Of a stretch of 64,000 nucleotides of DNA, positions 1-8,180 are shown piece after piece (the first letter of the stretch is position 1; each line of letters starts with the position of its first letter). The notes under the pieces were generated by a model. That model saw only the letters and a list, made by a program, of their open reading frames with translations, was not told the DNA's origin and made no database searches. A program made the translations under genes and the position numbers. The DNA is from Pseudomonas umsongensis. Lineage in GTDB: Bacteria; Pseudomonadota; Gammaproteobacteria; Pseudomonadales; Pseudomonadaceae. Location of the stretch: NCBI RefSeq assembly GCF_002236105.1, contig NZ_NIWU01000011.1, positions 1 to 64,000 on the forward strand, in the 5' to 3' direction.

Positions 1-1962
1 TGACCTGATCCTGGTCGTCCGGCGCCACCAGTTGCGGCGGGCTCCAGAAGGCGGTTTCGCGCAGGCCGCCGCTTTCACCTTCCGGCAGCAGGCCCGGCGA
101 CCAGTGGGTCGCACCGGCAATCCGATGAAATGGCGCTACCGCCCCGCCATTGACGACAAAAATCTTGCCGCCGGCGAAACGAATATCTTCGGGACTGGCC
201 TGCAATTGTTCGGCGGCAATCGCGGCGAGGCGATCGCGGATCTTCAGCGCGGCCTTGTAGACGGCACCGGCCACGGCGCCGGCGAAGCGGCTGGAATAGT
301 TGCCCGAGGCAATCGACCAGGCGTCCTTCTGGGTATCGAGCTCGACGTTGACCACGATGGACTCCAGCGCAACCCCAAGCACTTCGGCGACGACCTGAGC
401 GACGGTGGTTTGATGGCCCTGCCCTTGCGGTGCCGAGGACACGTGCACACTGACGTCACCCAATGGTCCGACGTTGATGGTGGCGGTGGCGACAGCGCCG
501 TTTTTCGGACCGGCCTTGCGCCGCTCTTCGGGTGTCATCGCGGTGGTGATGTAGCCCATGTTGGAAATCGACGGTTCGATGACCGCGGCATAACCAATGC
601 CATAGATCCGGCCTTCGGCACGCGCCTGATCACGACGTTTGAGCAACTCGTCGAGACCGCCATCAGCCGCCGCCAAGGCAATGCCTGCCTGGTAATTGCC
701 GGAATCGAGCAACGCACCGGCCGCCGCACGATAAGGGAAGGCATCGGCCGGCACCAGGTTGCGGCGGATCACGTCCAACGGATCAAGCTTCAACTGCACG
801 GCGATGTGTTGCAGCAGCCGTTCAAGGGCGAAATACACCTGCGGGCCACCGAAACCACGGTTCAGGCCGGACGGGTTTTGTTGGTCAGCACCACCCGGTT
901 GCGCACTTGCAAATTGCGGATCGCGTAGGCACCCGTCAGGTTGCCGTGCATGCGGTAGAAAGTCGCCGGTTCCGGCGCTCTCAGGTAGGCACCACAATCG
1001 TCGATCTGGTCATAACGCAACGCGGTGATGCGGCCATCGGCTTCTACCGCCGCTTCAATTTCGGTGACCCGATTGGTCGCCGAAGAAGCCCCCTGAAGAT
1101 GTTCCAGACGGTCCTCGACCCACTTCACCGGTGCACCGACCTTGCGTGACGCCAGGCCCATCATCACCACGTAAGGGAAAACCCCTTGCTTGATGCCAAA
1201 GCTGCCGCCGGAATCTTTCGGTGTGCGCAAACGCAAGCGGTTGCCGGGCACATTCAGTGCCCGGGCCATGACCGTGTGCAACGCATAGGGTCCCTGGAAA
1301 TTGGCCAGCACGTCATAAATGCCGGTGGCGCGCTCGTACTGAGCCAGCACCACATAGCATTCAATGGGTGTGCAGGAACTGCGCGGAAACTTCACTTTGA
1401 GCGAGACCTTGTGCGGCGCCTGCTCGAAGGCCTGCTCCGGCTCGCCATATCGAAAGTGCCGTTCGTTGACCACGTTGCTGCCAACGGCTTCGTGCAGGAT
1501 CGGCGCCTGTTCGGCGGTGGCCAGTTCGGGATCGATGATCGGGGGTAGCGGTTCGTATTCAACGCGCACACCTTCGATGGCGTCCTCGGCCAGATAGCGG
1601 CTCTCAGCGATCACCACGGCCACCGGCTCTCCAACGTAGCGCACCTTGTCGACGGCGACGCACCAGTGCTCCATCGGCTGACGCACACCCACCGGGAACG
1701 GCAGCGCCCAGCGTTTGACGTCTTCGCCGACCAGCACGCCGTGCACGCCTTTCATCAGTAGCGCTCTGGAAAAGTCCACCGAGGTGATCTGCGCATGAGC
1801 GTGGGGTGAACGGATGATCGCCGCATGCAACGTACCCGGCGGGATCGCAGCGTCATCGGCATAGCAGCCGAGGCCGCGCAACAATGCGGCGTCCTCGACA
1901 CGGGTATGACGGGCGCCGATGTGGCCGGTCTGGCTTTCGGTAGCAGGTTGGAAACTAGTCAT
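1..1962 (-). pseudogene. Molybdopterin-binding (CoxL/XdhA-like) dehydrogenase large subunit, frameshifted and partial
   Basis: Large subunit of a xanthine dehydrogenase/CO dehydrogenase-type molybdenum hydroxylase, which would bind the Mo cofactor and substrate. The N-terminal 366 residues hold the a/b hammerhead domain (GCYADD, RSPHAHA, VRYVGEPVAVV) and the start of the Mo-binding domain (GGSFGIKQGVFPY). The frame then stops at TGA (862-864) straight after TNKTRPA. One frame over it continues at once as LNRGFGGPQVYFALER, a family-typical block, and stays open to the window edge. Restoring one G in the CCGGCC run before the TGA joins the frames, so this is a one-base deletion in the sequence or a base-call error. 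The 3' end lies outside the window. No small or medium subunit is seen upstream. Confidence 0.8.
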
Positions 1963-2602
1963 TTTTTTCGCGGCTCTTGTTGTTATGCAGCGCGATAGCG
2001 TTAGAGCCGAGTGTGTGAGAAAGGCGCAGGGAGCGCCTTGCCTGGGGAGAGGGAGTTCTGCGCTGGGGTCTGAAAATTTGCCTTAGCGTCTGATTTTCAG
2101 GACTGGGACCAGACAGCGTTGCCGATCAGGGATGAGACGCGGGATTGCCCTAGGCCCGTTCGCCGACGTTAGCTGCATACAACGCTTGCTCAATTAATGA
2201 CCAGCTGTTGCAAGCCATGTATTCCGCATTGCCTGTGACATTATCCACAGATATACCCCCGCCTTTTGTGGATAGCTTTGACGCGTATACGCGCACCTAA
2301 GAAGAGCAGAGGCACTATGCGGCCTGCGCGGCTCCCAATGGTTATTCGATCCCGATATCGCCAAGAAGAACTACTGACCCGCGGGAAGGCTCCGTCAGCC
2401 TGACGAGTACAAATTGATGGGCAACCTGTCGATGGCTCTTAAGCGAAGAGCTCCTTAGATACCAAAAGCGCCAAGAAAGGGCGACAACGTCGCCCTAAAG
2501 ACCGTGCTAGAGAGCACCAAATCTGGCTTCAGCCCAAAACGGAAGCGGTGAGGAATCCACCGAAAGCCAGCCGATTAGTGGGGGTAAAATCGACCGAAAA
2601 TA
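1963..2602. other. Gene-free stretch before tRNA-Pro
   Basis: No credible gene is seen in this 640-bp interval. It holds a perfect GGGCGAC/GTCGCCC hairpin near 2477-2493. A short open stretch reading LRGSQWLFDPDIAKKNY then stop (about 2319-2372) looks like the tail of a lost gene, but I cannot name a family. It may be a remnant of an element once inserted next to the tRNA gene. Confidence 0.4.
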
Positions 2603-2638
2603 AAAAGGGGTCGCAAGATAAAATCTCGCAACCCCTTG
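2603..2638 (-). terminator. Terminator of tRNA-Pro
   Basis: An imperfect stem with AAGGGG/CCCCTT at its base lies just downstream of the tRNA 3' end and is followed on the minus strand by a U-rich run. It is placed to end the tRNA transcript. Confidence 0.7.
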
Positions 2639-2645
2639 AATTATA

Positions 2646-2722
2646 TGGTCGGGACGGAGTGATTCGAACACTCGACCCCTAGCACCCCATGCTAGTGCGC
2701 TACCGGACTGCGCTACGCCCCG
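2646..2722 (-). tRNA. tRNA-Pro(GGG)
   Basis: Cloverleaf of 77 nt with encoded CCA. The acceptor strands are CGGGGCG and CGTCCCG, the T arm carries GTTCGAATC, and the anticodon stem is CTAGC/GCTAG around loop ATGGGGT, giving anticodon GGG. It reads the same way as the pheT-ihfA-merR genes upstream and has its own terminator. Confidence 0.96.
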
Positions 2723-2811
2723 ACTAGGCGTGTAACCTGTTCCTCACCTCGAGGAACGCTCAAGAATATATCGCAAGCTTTTGAAAACTGGAAGTATTTA
2801 AAAGCAGAAAT

Positions 2812-3168
2812 TTATTTCTTGAGGACAACCAGCACATCTTCGAGCTCGGCAATCATCTGCCGGATCATCTGTTTGTACTGGGTGGTGTCGTCTTTGGCTT
2901 CATCGCCGGACAGGCGCAGGCGTGCGCCGCCGATGGTGAAACCCTGATCGTACAACAGCGCGCGGATCTGCCGGATCATCAGCACGTCCTGGCGCTGATA
3001 ATACCGGCGGTTTCCGCGGCGTTTGACGGGGTTGAGTTGAGGAAACTCCTGCTCCCAGTAGCGCAGCACGTGTGGTTTTACCGCACACAGCTCGCTGACT
3101 TCACCAATGGTGAAGTAGCGTTTGCCTGGGATGACGGGAAGTTCGTCGTTATGACTTGGTTCCAGCAT
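2812..3168 (-). CDS. MerR-family transcriptional regulator downstream of ihfA
   Basis: Short MerR-type DNA-binding protein of 118 residues. The N-terminal winged helix-turn-helix is clear (YFTIGEVSELCAVKPHVLRYWE, residues about 17-38, then NRRYYQRQDVLMIRQIRALL), followed by a short helical tail and no effector domain. It is the usual last gene of the thrS-infC-rpmI-rplT-pheST-ihfA cluster in pseudomonads. Its start overlaps the 3' end of ihfA by about 20 bp, which suggests translational coupling. An in-frame TTG three codons upstream is possible, but the ATG is preferred. The regulated targets are unknown. Confidence 0.88.
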   Translation of the reverse strand: MLEPSHNDELPVIPGKRYFTIGEVSELCAVKPHVLRYWEQEFPQLNPVKRRGNRRYYQRQDVLMIRQIRALLYDQGFTIGGARLRLSGDEAKDDTTQYKQMIRQMIAELEDVLVVLKK

Positions 3169-3451
3169 AAGCCTCAACTCGGGCCTTCAACTTCTGCCCT
3201 GGACGAAAGGTGACCACACGGCGAGCCGTGATCGGGATTTCTTCCCCCGTTTTCGGGTTGCGGCCAGGCCGCTGGCGTTTGTCCCGAAGGTCGAAATTGC
3301 CGAAACCGGACAATTTGACCTGCTCGTTGTCTTCAAGAGCGTGCCTGATTTCCTCGAAAAACAGCTCTACCAATTCCTTGGCTTCCCGCTTGTTCAGGCC
3401 CAGCTCTTCATACAGACGTTCCGCCATCTCAGCTTTCGTCAAAGCCCCCAT
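3149..3451 (-). CDS. ihfA: Integration host factor subunit alpha
   Basis: DNA-bending nucleoid protein of 100 residues that forms a heterodimer with IhfB and assists sigma54 activation, recombination and replication. The sequence is a complete HU/IHF fold: N-terminal helices (MGALTKAEMAERLYEELGL), the FGNFDLRDK segment, the DNA-contacting arm with GRNPKTGEEIPI, and VTFRPGQKLK near the C-terminus. It begins 4 bp after the pheT stop, the gammaproteobacterial pheST-ihfA arrangement. Several sigma54 promoters in this window (crcY, ansB) would be natural IHF clients. Confidence 0.97.
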   Translation of the reverse strand: MGALTKAEMAERLYEELGLNKREAKELVELFFEEIRHALEDNEQVKLSGFGNFDLRDKRQRPGRNPKTGEEIPITARRVVTFRPGQKLKARVEAYAGTKS

Positions 3452-3454
3452 ACG

Positions 3455-5836
3455 TCACTTCCTTAACGTGGCGTCCAACCTTTGTTCGAGCGAGGTGAGG
3501 ATGTTTTGCGTCGTAGAATTCACCTCATCGTCATTAAGAGTGCGCGATGGATGCTGCCAGGTCAAGCCAACTGCGAGGCTTTTTCTATCAGGATCAATGC
3601 CTTTACCCTGATACACGTCAAATAGCCTGAGGTCTGTCAGCCATTCGCCTGCATTTTCACGGATTACGTCGAGTACTGCCGCGGCAGCGACGTCTTTGTG
3701 CGCAATCAGTGCAAGGTCACGACGCACTTCAGGAAAGCGCGACAACTCTTGGAATTTAGGCATTTTGCCCGAGGCCACTTCCGCCAGGACCAGCTCGAAA
3801 ACGAAGACTGGACGATCCAGGCCCAAGGTTTTCGACAACTCTGGGTGGATGGCGCCAACGAAACCGACCAGACGACCTTCGCGCTCGATGCGCGCGGTTT
3901 GACCCGGGTGCAACGCAGGGTGTTTACCCGGCACGAAACTGAAGGCATCCAGAGCACCGGCAAAGCCCAACACCGCTTCCACGTCAGCCTTGACGTCGAA
4001 GAAGTCGACCGTATCGCGACCCTGCGCCCAGCCTTCCGGCAGACGGCTGCCGCACACGACACCGGCGAGCATCGGCTCTTGCTTGAGCCCTTCGAGCTGG
4101 CCGACGAAACGCAGGCCGCTCTCGAACAGACGAACGCGATCCTGCTGGCGGTTCAGGTTGTGCGACAGCGCCTTGACCAGGCCTGGCCACAAGGACGAGC
4201 GCATGGCGGCCATGTCGTTCGAGATCGGGTTGGCCAGTAGCAGCGGCTCGACACCTGGATTGAACAGCTCGAACTGTTTCGGATCGATGAAGCTGTAGGT
4301 GATCGCTTCCTGGTAACCACGGGCGACCAGCAGACGGCGCAGCTCAGGCAGGTCACTACGGGCTTCGGCCTTGGCTTGCGGTGCCAGGCGCGCCTGCGGG
4401 TAACGAACCGGCAGGCGGTTGTAGCCGTACAGGCGAGCCAGTTCTTCGATCAGGTCGACTTCCAGGCTGATATCGAAACGATGGCTTGGCACTTCTACGC
4501 GCCACTGCCCTGCCCCATCGGCAGTAACGGTCAGGCCCAAGGCGTTGAGCAGACGCTCGACTTCGGCCGGATCCATTTCCATGCCCAGCATCTGGGTGAT
4601 GCGCTGGGCACGCAGGGTGACTGGGGCAATCTTCGGCAGATGCTGTTCGCTGACGGTTTCGATGATCGGGCCGGCTTCGCCACCGGTGATTTCCAGCAGC
4701 AGGCCAGTGGCGCGCTCCATGGCTTCACGGGCCAGCTGCCAGTCCACACCGCGTTCGTAGCGGTGCGATGCGTCGGTGTGCAGGCCATAGGAACGGGCCT
4801 TGCCAGCGACAGCGATCTGATCGAAGAACGCGCTTTCCAGGAAGATATCGCGAGTGGTCGCGGTGTTCACGCCACTGTGCTCGCCGCCCATGACGCCGGC
4901 GATTGCCAGGGCACGGGTGTGGTCGGCGATGACCAGCGTATCGCTACGCAGGCTGACTTCCTGGCCGTCGAGCAGAACCAGTTTCTCGCCTTCCTCGGCC
5001 ATGCGCACGCGGATGCCGCCATTGATTTCGGCGAGATCGAAGGCGTGCAGCGGTTGACCCAGCTCCAGCATCACGTAGTTGGTGATATCGACGGCGGCGT
5101 CGATGCTGCGCACGTCGGCACGGCGCAGGCGCTCGACCATCCACAGCGGAGTTGCCTTGGACAGGTCGACGTTACGGATCACGCGACCCAGGTAACGCGG
5201 GCAGGCGTCAGGGGCCAGCACTTCCACCGAACGCACTTCATCGTGCACAGCCGCGACAGTGGCGACTACCGGACGAGTGACCGGCGTGGCATACAGCGCG
5301 CCGACTTCGCGGGCCAGGCCGGCCAGGGACAGGCAGTCACCACGGTTCGGCGTCAGGTCGACTTCGATGCTGGCATCGTCCAGGCCCAGGTATTCACGAA
5401 TGTCCTGGCCTACCGGCGCATCGGCCGGCAGTTCCATCAGGCCGTCGTTGCCCTCGCCCACTTGCAGCTCGGCTTGCGAGCACAGCATGCCGTTGGATTC
5501 GACGCCACGCAGCTTGGCTTTCTTGATCTTGAAGTCGCCCGGCAGTTCGGCACCGAGGGTGGCGAACGGGATCTTCAGGCCCGGGCGCACGTTTGGCGCG
5601 CCGCAAACCACCTGGAAGGTCTGCGAGCCATTGCTGACCTGGCAAACGCGCAGCTTGTCGGCGTCCGGGTGCTGCTCGGTGCTCAGCACCTCGCCAACGA
5701 TCACACCGGTGAATTCGCCGGCGGCCGGCGTCACGCTATCGACCTCAAGACCGGCCATCGACAGACGGGCAACCAGCTCGTCGCGACTTACCTGCGGGCT
5801 TACCCAGCCACGCAGCCATTGTTCACTGAATTTCAT
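3455..5836 (-). CDS. pheT: Phenylalanine-tRNA ligase beta subunit
   Basis: Beta chain (793 residues, full length) of the alpha2-beta2 enzyme that charges tRNA-Phe. The N-terminal EMAP-II-like tRNA-binding domain is seen at about residues 40-150 (VGEVLS, HPDADKLRVC). The B3/B4 editing domain, the B5 domain (around ITQMLGM), the catalytic-like core and a C-terminal ferredoxin-fold anticodon-binding domain (FPEVRRDLALI onward) follow in the normal order. It lies 26 bp after pheS, with a GGAG-type ribosome site before ATG, and is transcribed with pheS. Confidence 0.98.
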   Translation of the reverse strand: MKFSEQWLRGWVSPQVSRDELVARLSMAGLEVDSVTPAAGEFTGVIVGEVLSTEQHPDADKLRVCQVSNGSQTFQVVCGAPNVRPGLKIPFATLGAELPGDFKIKKAKLRGVESNGMLCSQAELQVGEGNDGLMELPADAPVGQDIREYLGLDDASIEVDLTPNRGDCLSLAGLAREVGALYATPVTRPVVATVAAVHDEVRSVEVLAPDACPRYLGRVIRNVDLSKATPLWMVERLRRADVRSIDAAVDITNYVMLELGQPLHAFDLAEINGGIRVRMAEEGEKLVLLDGQEVSLRSDTLVIADHTRALAIAGVMGGEHSGVNTATTRDIFLESAFFDQIAVAGKARSYGLHTDASHRYERGVDWQLAREAMERATGLLLEITGGEAGPIIETVSEQHLPKIAPVTLRAQRITQMLGMEMDPAEVERLLNALGLTVTADGAGQWRVEVPSHRFDISLEVDLIEELARLYGYNRLPVRYPQARLAPQAKAEARSDLPELRRLLVARGYQEAITYSFIDPKQFELFNPGVEPLLLANPISNDMAAMRSSLWPGLVKALSHNLNRQQDRVRLFESGLRFVGQLEGLKQEPMLAGVVCGSRLPEGWAQGRDTVDFFDVKADVEAVLGFAGALDAFSFVPGKHPALHPGQTARIEREGRLVGFVGAIHPELSKTLGLDRPVFVFELVLAEVASGKMPKFQELSRFPEVRRDLALIAHKDVAAAAVLDVIRENAGEWLTDLRLFDVYQGKGIDPDRKSLAVGLTWQHPSRTLNDDEVNSTTQNILTSLEQRLDATLRK

Positions 5837-5862
5837 CCTGCTCTCCTAAGAATTCGTTACGA

Positions 5863-6879
5863 CTAGCGAAATTGCGCGAGGAACCGCAAGTCGTTGTCGA
5901 AGAACAGACGCAAGTCGTTCACGCCGTAACGCAGCATGGCCAGACGCTCGACGCCCATGCCGAAGGCGAAGCCCGAAAATTCTTCCGGATCGATCCCGGA
6001 CATGCGCAGCACGTTCGGGTGAACCATGCCGCAGCCCATCACTTCCAGCCAGCCGGTCTGCTTGCAGACGCGGCAGCCTTTACCGCTGCACATCACGCAT
6101 TCCATGTCGACTTCGGCCGACGGCTCGGTGAACGGGAAGTAGGAAGGACGGAAACGCACGGCCAGTTCTTTCTCGAAGAACACCCGCAGGAATTCTTCGA
6201 TGGTGCCTTTGAGGTCGGCGAAATTGATGTCGCGATCGACCAGCAGGCCTTCGACCTGGTGGAACATCGGCGAGTGGGTGATATCCGAGTCGCTACGGTA
6301 CACACGGCCTGGGCAGACGATGCGGATCGGTGGCTGTTTCGACTCCATGGTGCGGACCTGTACCGGCGAGGTATGGGTGCGCAGCAACATGTTGGCATTG
6401 AAATAGAAGGTGTCATGCATCGACCGGGCCGGGTGATGGCCAGGGATGTTGAGCGCTTCGAAGTTGTGGTAGTCGTCTTCGACCTCAGGGCCCTCGGCAA
6501 TGCCGTAGCCAATATGGGTGAAGAACTGTTCGATACGTTCCAGAGTGCGAGTAACCGGATGCAGACCACCCGAGGCCTGGCCACGGCCAGGCAGGGTCAC
6601 GTCAATGGACTCGGCAGACAGTTTGGCGGCCATGTCGGCCTCTTCAAACAGTGCCTTGCGGGCATTGAGGACCTCTGTGACACGCTCCTTGGCAACGTTG
6701 ATCAGGGCGCCGACTTGCGGACGCTCTTCTGCCGGCAAATTCCCCAGGGTCTTCATCACCTGAGTCAACTCGCCCTTCTTGCCAAGGTAGTGAACCCGGA
6801 TTTGCTCCAGGGCATTGATATCTTCAGCGCTTTGCACAGCCTCTAGTGCTTGAGAGACGAGCGCATCCAGGTTTTCCAT
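5863..6879 (-). CDS. pheS: Phenylalanine-tRNA ligase alpha subunit
   Basis: Catalytic chain (338 residues) of phenylalanyl-tRNA synthetase. It has an N-terminal coiled coil, then the class II core with motif 2 (FHQVEGLLVD), the QPPIRIVCPGRVYR segment and motif 3 (GMGVERLAMLRYG). A Cys cluster with spacing C-x2-C-x4-C-x2-C sits before motif 3. Expression is probably controlled by the strong hairpin with a U tract just upstream, placed like the phe attenuator of E. coli, although no Phe-rich leader peptide was found. Confidence 0.98.
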   Translation of the reverse strand: MENLDALVSQALEAVQSAEDINALEQIRVHYLGKKGELTQVMKTLGNLPAEERPQVGALINVAKERVTEVLNARKALFEEADMAAKLSAESIDVTLPGRGQASGGLHPVTRTLERIEQFFTHIGYGIAEGPEVEDDYHNFEALNIPGHHPARSMHDTFYFNANMLLRTHTSPVQVRTMESKQPPIRIVCPGRVYRSDSDITHSPMFHQVEGLLVDRDINFADLKGTIEEFLRVFFEKELAVRFRPSYFPFTEPSAEVDMECVMCSGKGCRVCKQTGWLEVMGCGMVHPNVLRMSGIDPEEFSGFAFGMGVERLAMLRYGVNDLRLFFDNDLRFLAQFR

Positions 6880-6897
6880 GTACAGACTCCAGATACA

Positions 6898-6933
6898 AAA
6901 TAGGGGAAGAGCTTGAAGGCTCTTCCCCTATTT
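6898..6933 (-). terminator. Terminator or attenuator between rplT and pheS
   Basis: A perfect 15-bp inverted repeat (arms 6898-6912 and 6919-6933) with a 6-nt loop is followed on the minus strand by UUUU. It lies 19 bp before the pheS start codon, so it must either end the rplT message or attenuate entry into pheST. A second GC-rich segment (about 6942-6985) upstream could form a competing fold. Confidence 0.8.
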
Positions 6934-6988
6934 ATGACGTTTAACACCTGGCCCCACAGAGGTGAGGCCCGGTGACTGTCGGGGGTAC

Positions 6989-7345
6989 TTAAGCCAAGGT
7001 GGCTTTAGCTTTCTCGACAATCGCAGCAAACGCCGCTTTTTCGTTCACTGCCAGATCAGCCAGAACCTTACGGTCGATCTCGATGGACGCTTTTTTCAGG
7101 CCGGCGATGAAACGGCTGTAGGACAGACCGTTGATACGAGCACCAGCGTTGATACGAGCGATCCACAGAGCGCGGAACTGACGTTTTTTCTGACGACGGT
7201 CACGGTAGGCGTATTGGCCTGCCTTGATTACCGCTTGCTTGGCAACACGGAATACGCGGGAGCGTGCGCCGTAGTAGCCTTTAGCAAGTTTCAGAATTTT
7301 TTTGTGACGCTTACGGGCAATGACGCCACGCTTTACACGAGCCAT
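6989..7345 (-). CDS. rplT: 50S ribosomal protein L20
   Basis: 118-residue 23S rRNA-binding protein needed early in large-subunit assembly. The sequence is typical throughout: basic N-terminus MARVKRGVIARKRHKK, then YYGARSRVFRVAKQAVIKAG, RDRRQKKRQFRALWIARINA and a short globular tail. It follows rpmI by 28 bp. In E. coli L20 also represses its own operon by binding the rpmI leader; whether that holds here cannot be judged by eye. Confidence 0.98.
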   Translation of the reverse strand: MARVKRGVIARKRHKKILKLAKGYYGARSRVFRVAKQAVIKAGQYAYRDRRQKKRQFRALWIARINAGARINGLSYSRFIAGLKKASIEIDRKVLADLAVNEKAAFAAIVEKAKATLA

Positions 7346-7373
7346 GAGTTACTTCCTCTATTCTTGACTAAAA

Positions 7374-7568
7374 TTAACGAAGGCGCAGCATGCGCTCGAC
7401 TTTTGCCACGTCAGACGGATGCAGCAAGCTGCTACCGCGCAGTTGACGCTTACGCTTGGTCGACATTTTGGTCAGGATGTGGCTCTTGAAAGCGTGCTTG
7501 TGCTTGATACCGTTAGCAGTTTTCAGAAACCGCTTAGCAGCACCACTTTTGGTCTTCATTTTTGGCAT
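7374..7568 (-). CDS. rpmI: 50S ribosomal protein L35
   Basis: 64-residue basic ribosomal protein with the conserved MPKMKTKSGAAKRF start and the HILTKMSTKRKRQLRG core. It lies 60 bp after infC in the conserved infC-rpmI-rplT order. The length and both ends match the family, so the start is secure. Confidence 0.97.
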   Translation of the reverse strand: MPKMKTKSGAAKRFLKTANGIKHKHAFKSHILTKMSTKRKRQLRGSSLLHPSDVAKVERMLRLR

Positions 7569-7628
7569 GTTCGGATACTCCGCATTCAGTTGATAAACAT
7601 AATCAGAAGGCCTGCCGTGCCCTGTTGA

Positions 7629-8180
7629 TTACTTCTTCTTTTTCGGGGCGATGACCATGATCAGCTGGCGTCCTTCCATCTTAGGATGCTGTTCGACCGA
7701 ACCGTACTCCAGCAAGTCACCTTCAACTCGCTTGAGCAGTTCCATCCCCAGCTCCTGGTGGGCCATCTCACGGCCGCGGAATCGCAAGGATACCTTGGCC
7801 CTGTCCCCATCACTCAGGAAACGTACCAGGTTGCGCAGTTTTACCTGGTAATCCCCTTCCTCCGTCCCTGGACGAAACTTGATTTCTTTAACCTGAATCT
7901 GCTTCTGGTTTTTCTTGGCCGCAGCAATCTGCTTCTTCTTCTCGAAGATCGATTTGCCGTAGTCCATCAGTTTGCAAACAGGTGGTACTGCATCGGCGGA
8001 AATCTCCACCAGATCCAGCTTGGCCTCTTCAGCCTTAAGAAGCGCGTCTTCAATTGACACAATCCCGAGCTGTTCACCTTCAGCCCCAATTAACCGAACC
8101 TCGCGTGCCGAGATATTCTCGTTGATCGGGGCTTTCGGTGCAGTTCGTTTATCTTGTCTCATTTCACGCTTAATAATAAT
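7629..8180 (-). CDS. infC: Translation initiation factor IF-3, with AUU start
   Basis: IF-3 binds the 30S subunit, blocks early 50S joining and rejects non-standard start codons. With the start used here it has 183 residues: N-domain (APINENISAREVRLIGAEGEQ), linker KKNQKQIQVKEIKFRPG and C-domain ending in APKKKK. The first in-frame ATG gives MRQDKR, but three tandem ATT codons lie just upstream in frame and give the family-typical IIKREMRQDKR N-terminus. The first ATT overlaps the thrS TAA by one base. The second ATT is better spaced from the GGAG site, so the exact start could be 3 bases downstream. A rare AUU start is the known basis of IF-3 autocontrol. Confidence 0.93.
   Translation of the reverse strand: MIIKREMRQDKRTAPKAPINENISAREVRLIGAEGEQLGIVSIEDALLKAEEAKLDLVEISADAVPPVCKLMDYGKSIFEKKKQIAAAKKNQKQIQVKEIKFRPGTEEGDYQVKLRNLVRFLSDGDRAKVSLRFRGREMAHQELGMELLKRVEGDLLEYGSVEQHPKMEGRQLIMVIAPKKKK

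Noticed and set aside
4376..5866. Long plus-strand open frame (496 codons) opposite pheT
   Set aside because: High-GC antisense shadow of pheT; pheT is unmistakable and the shadow has no family motifs.
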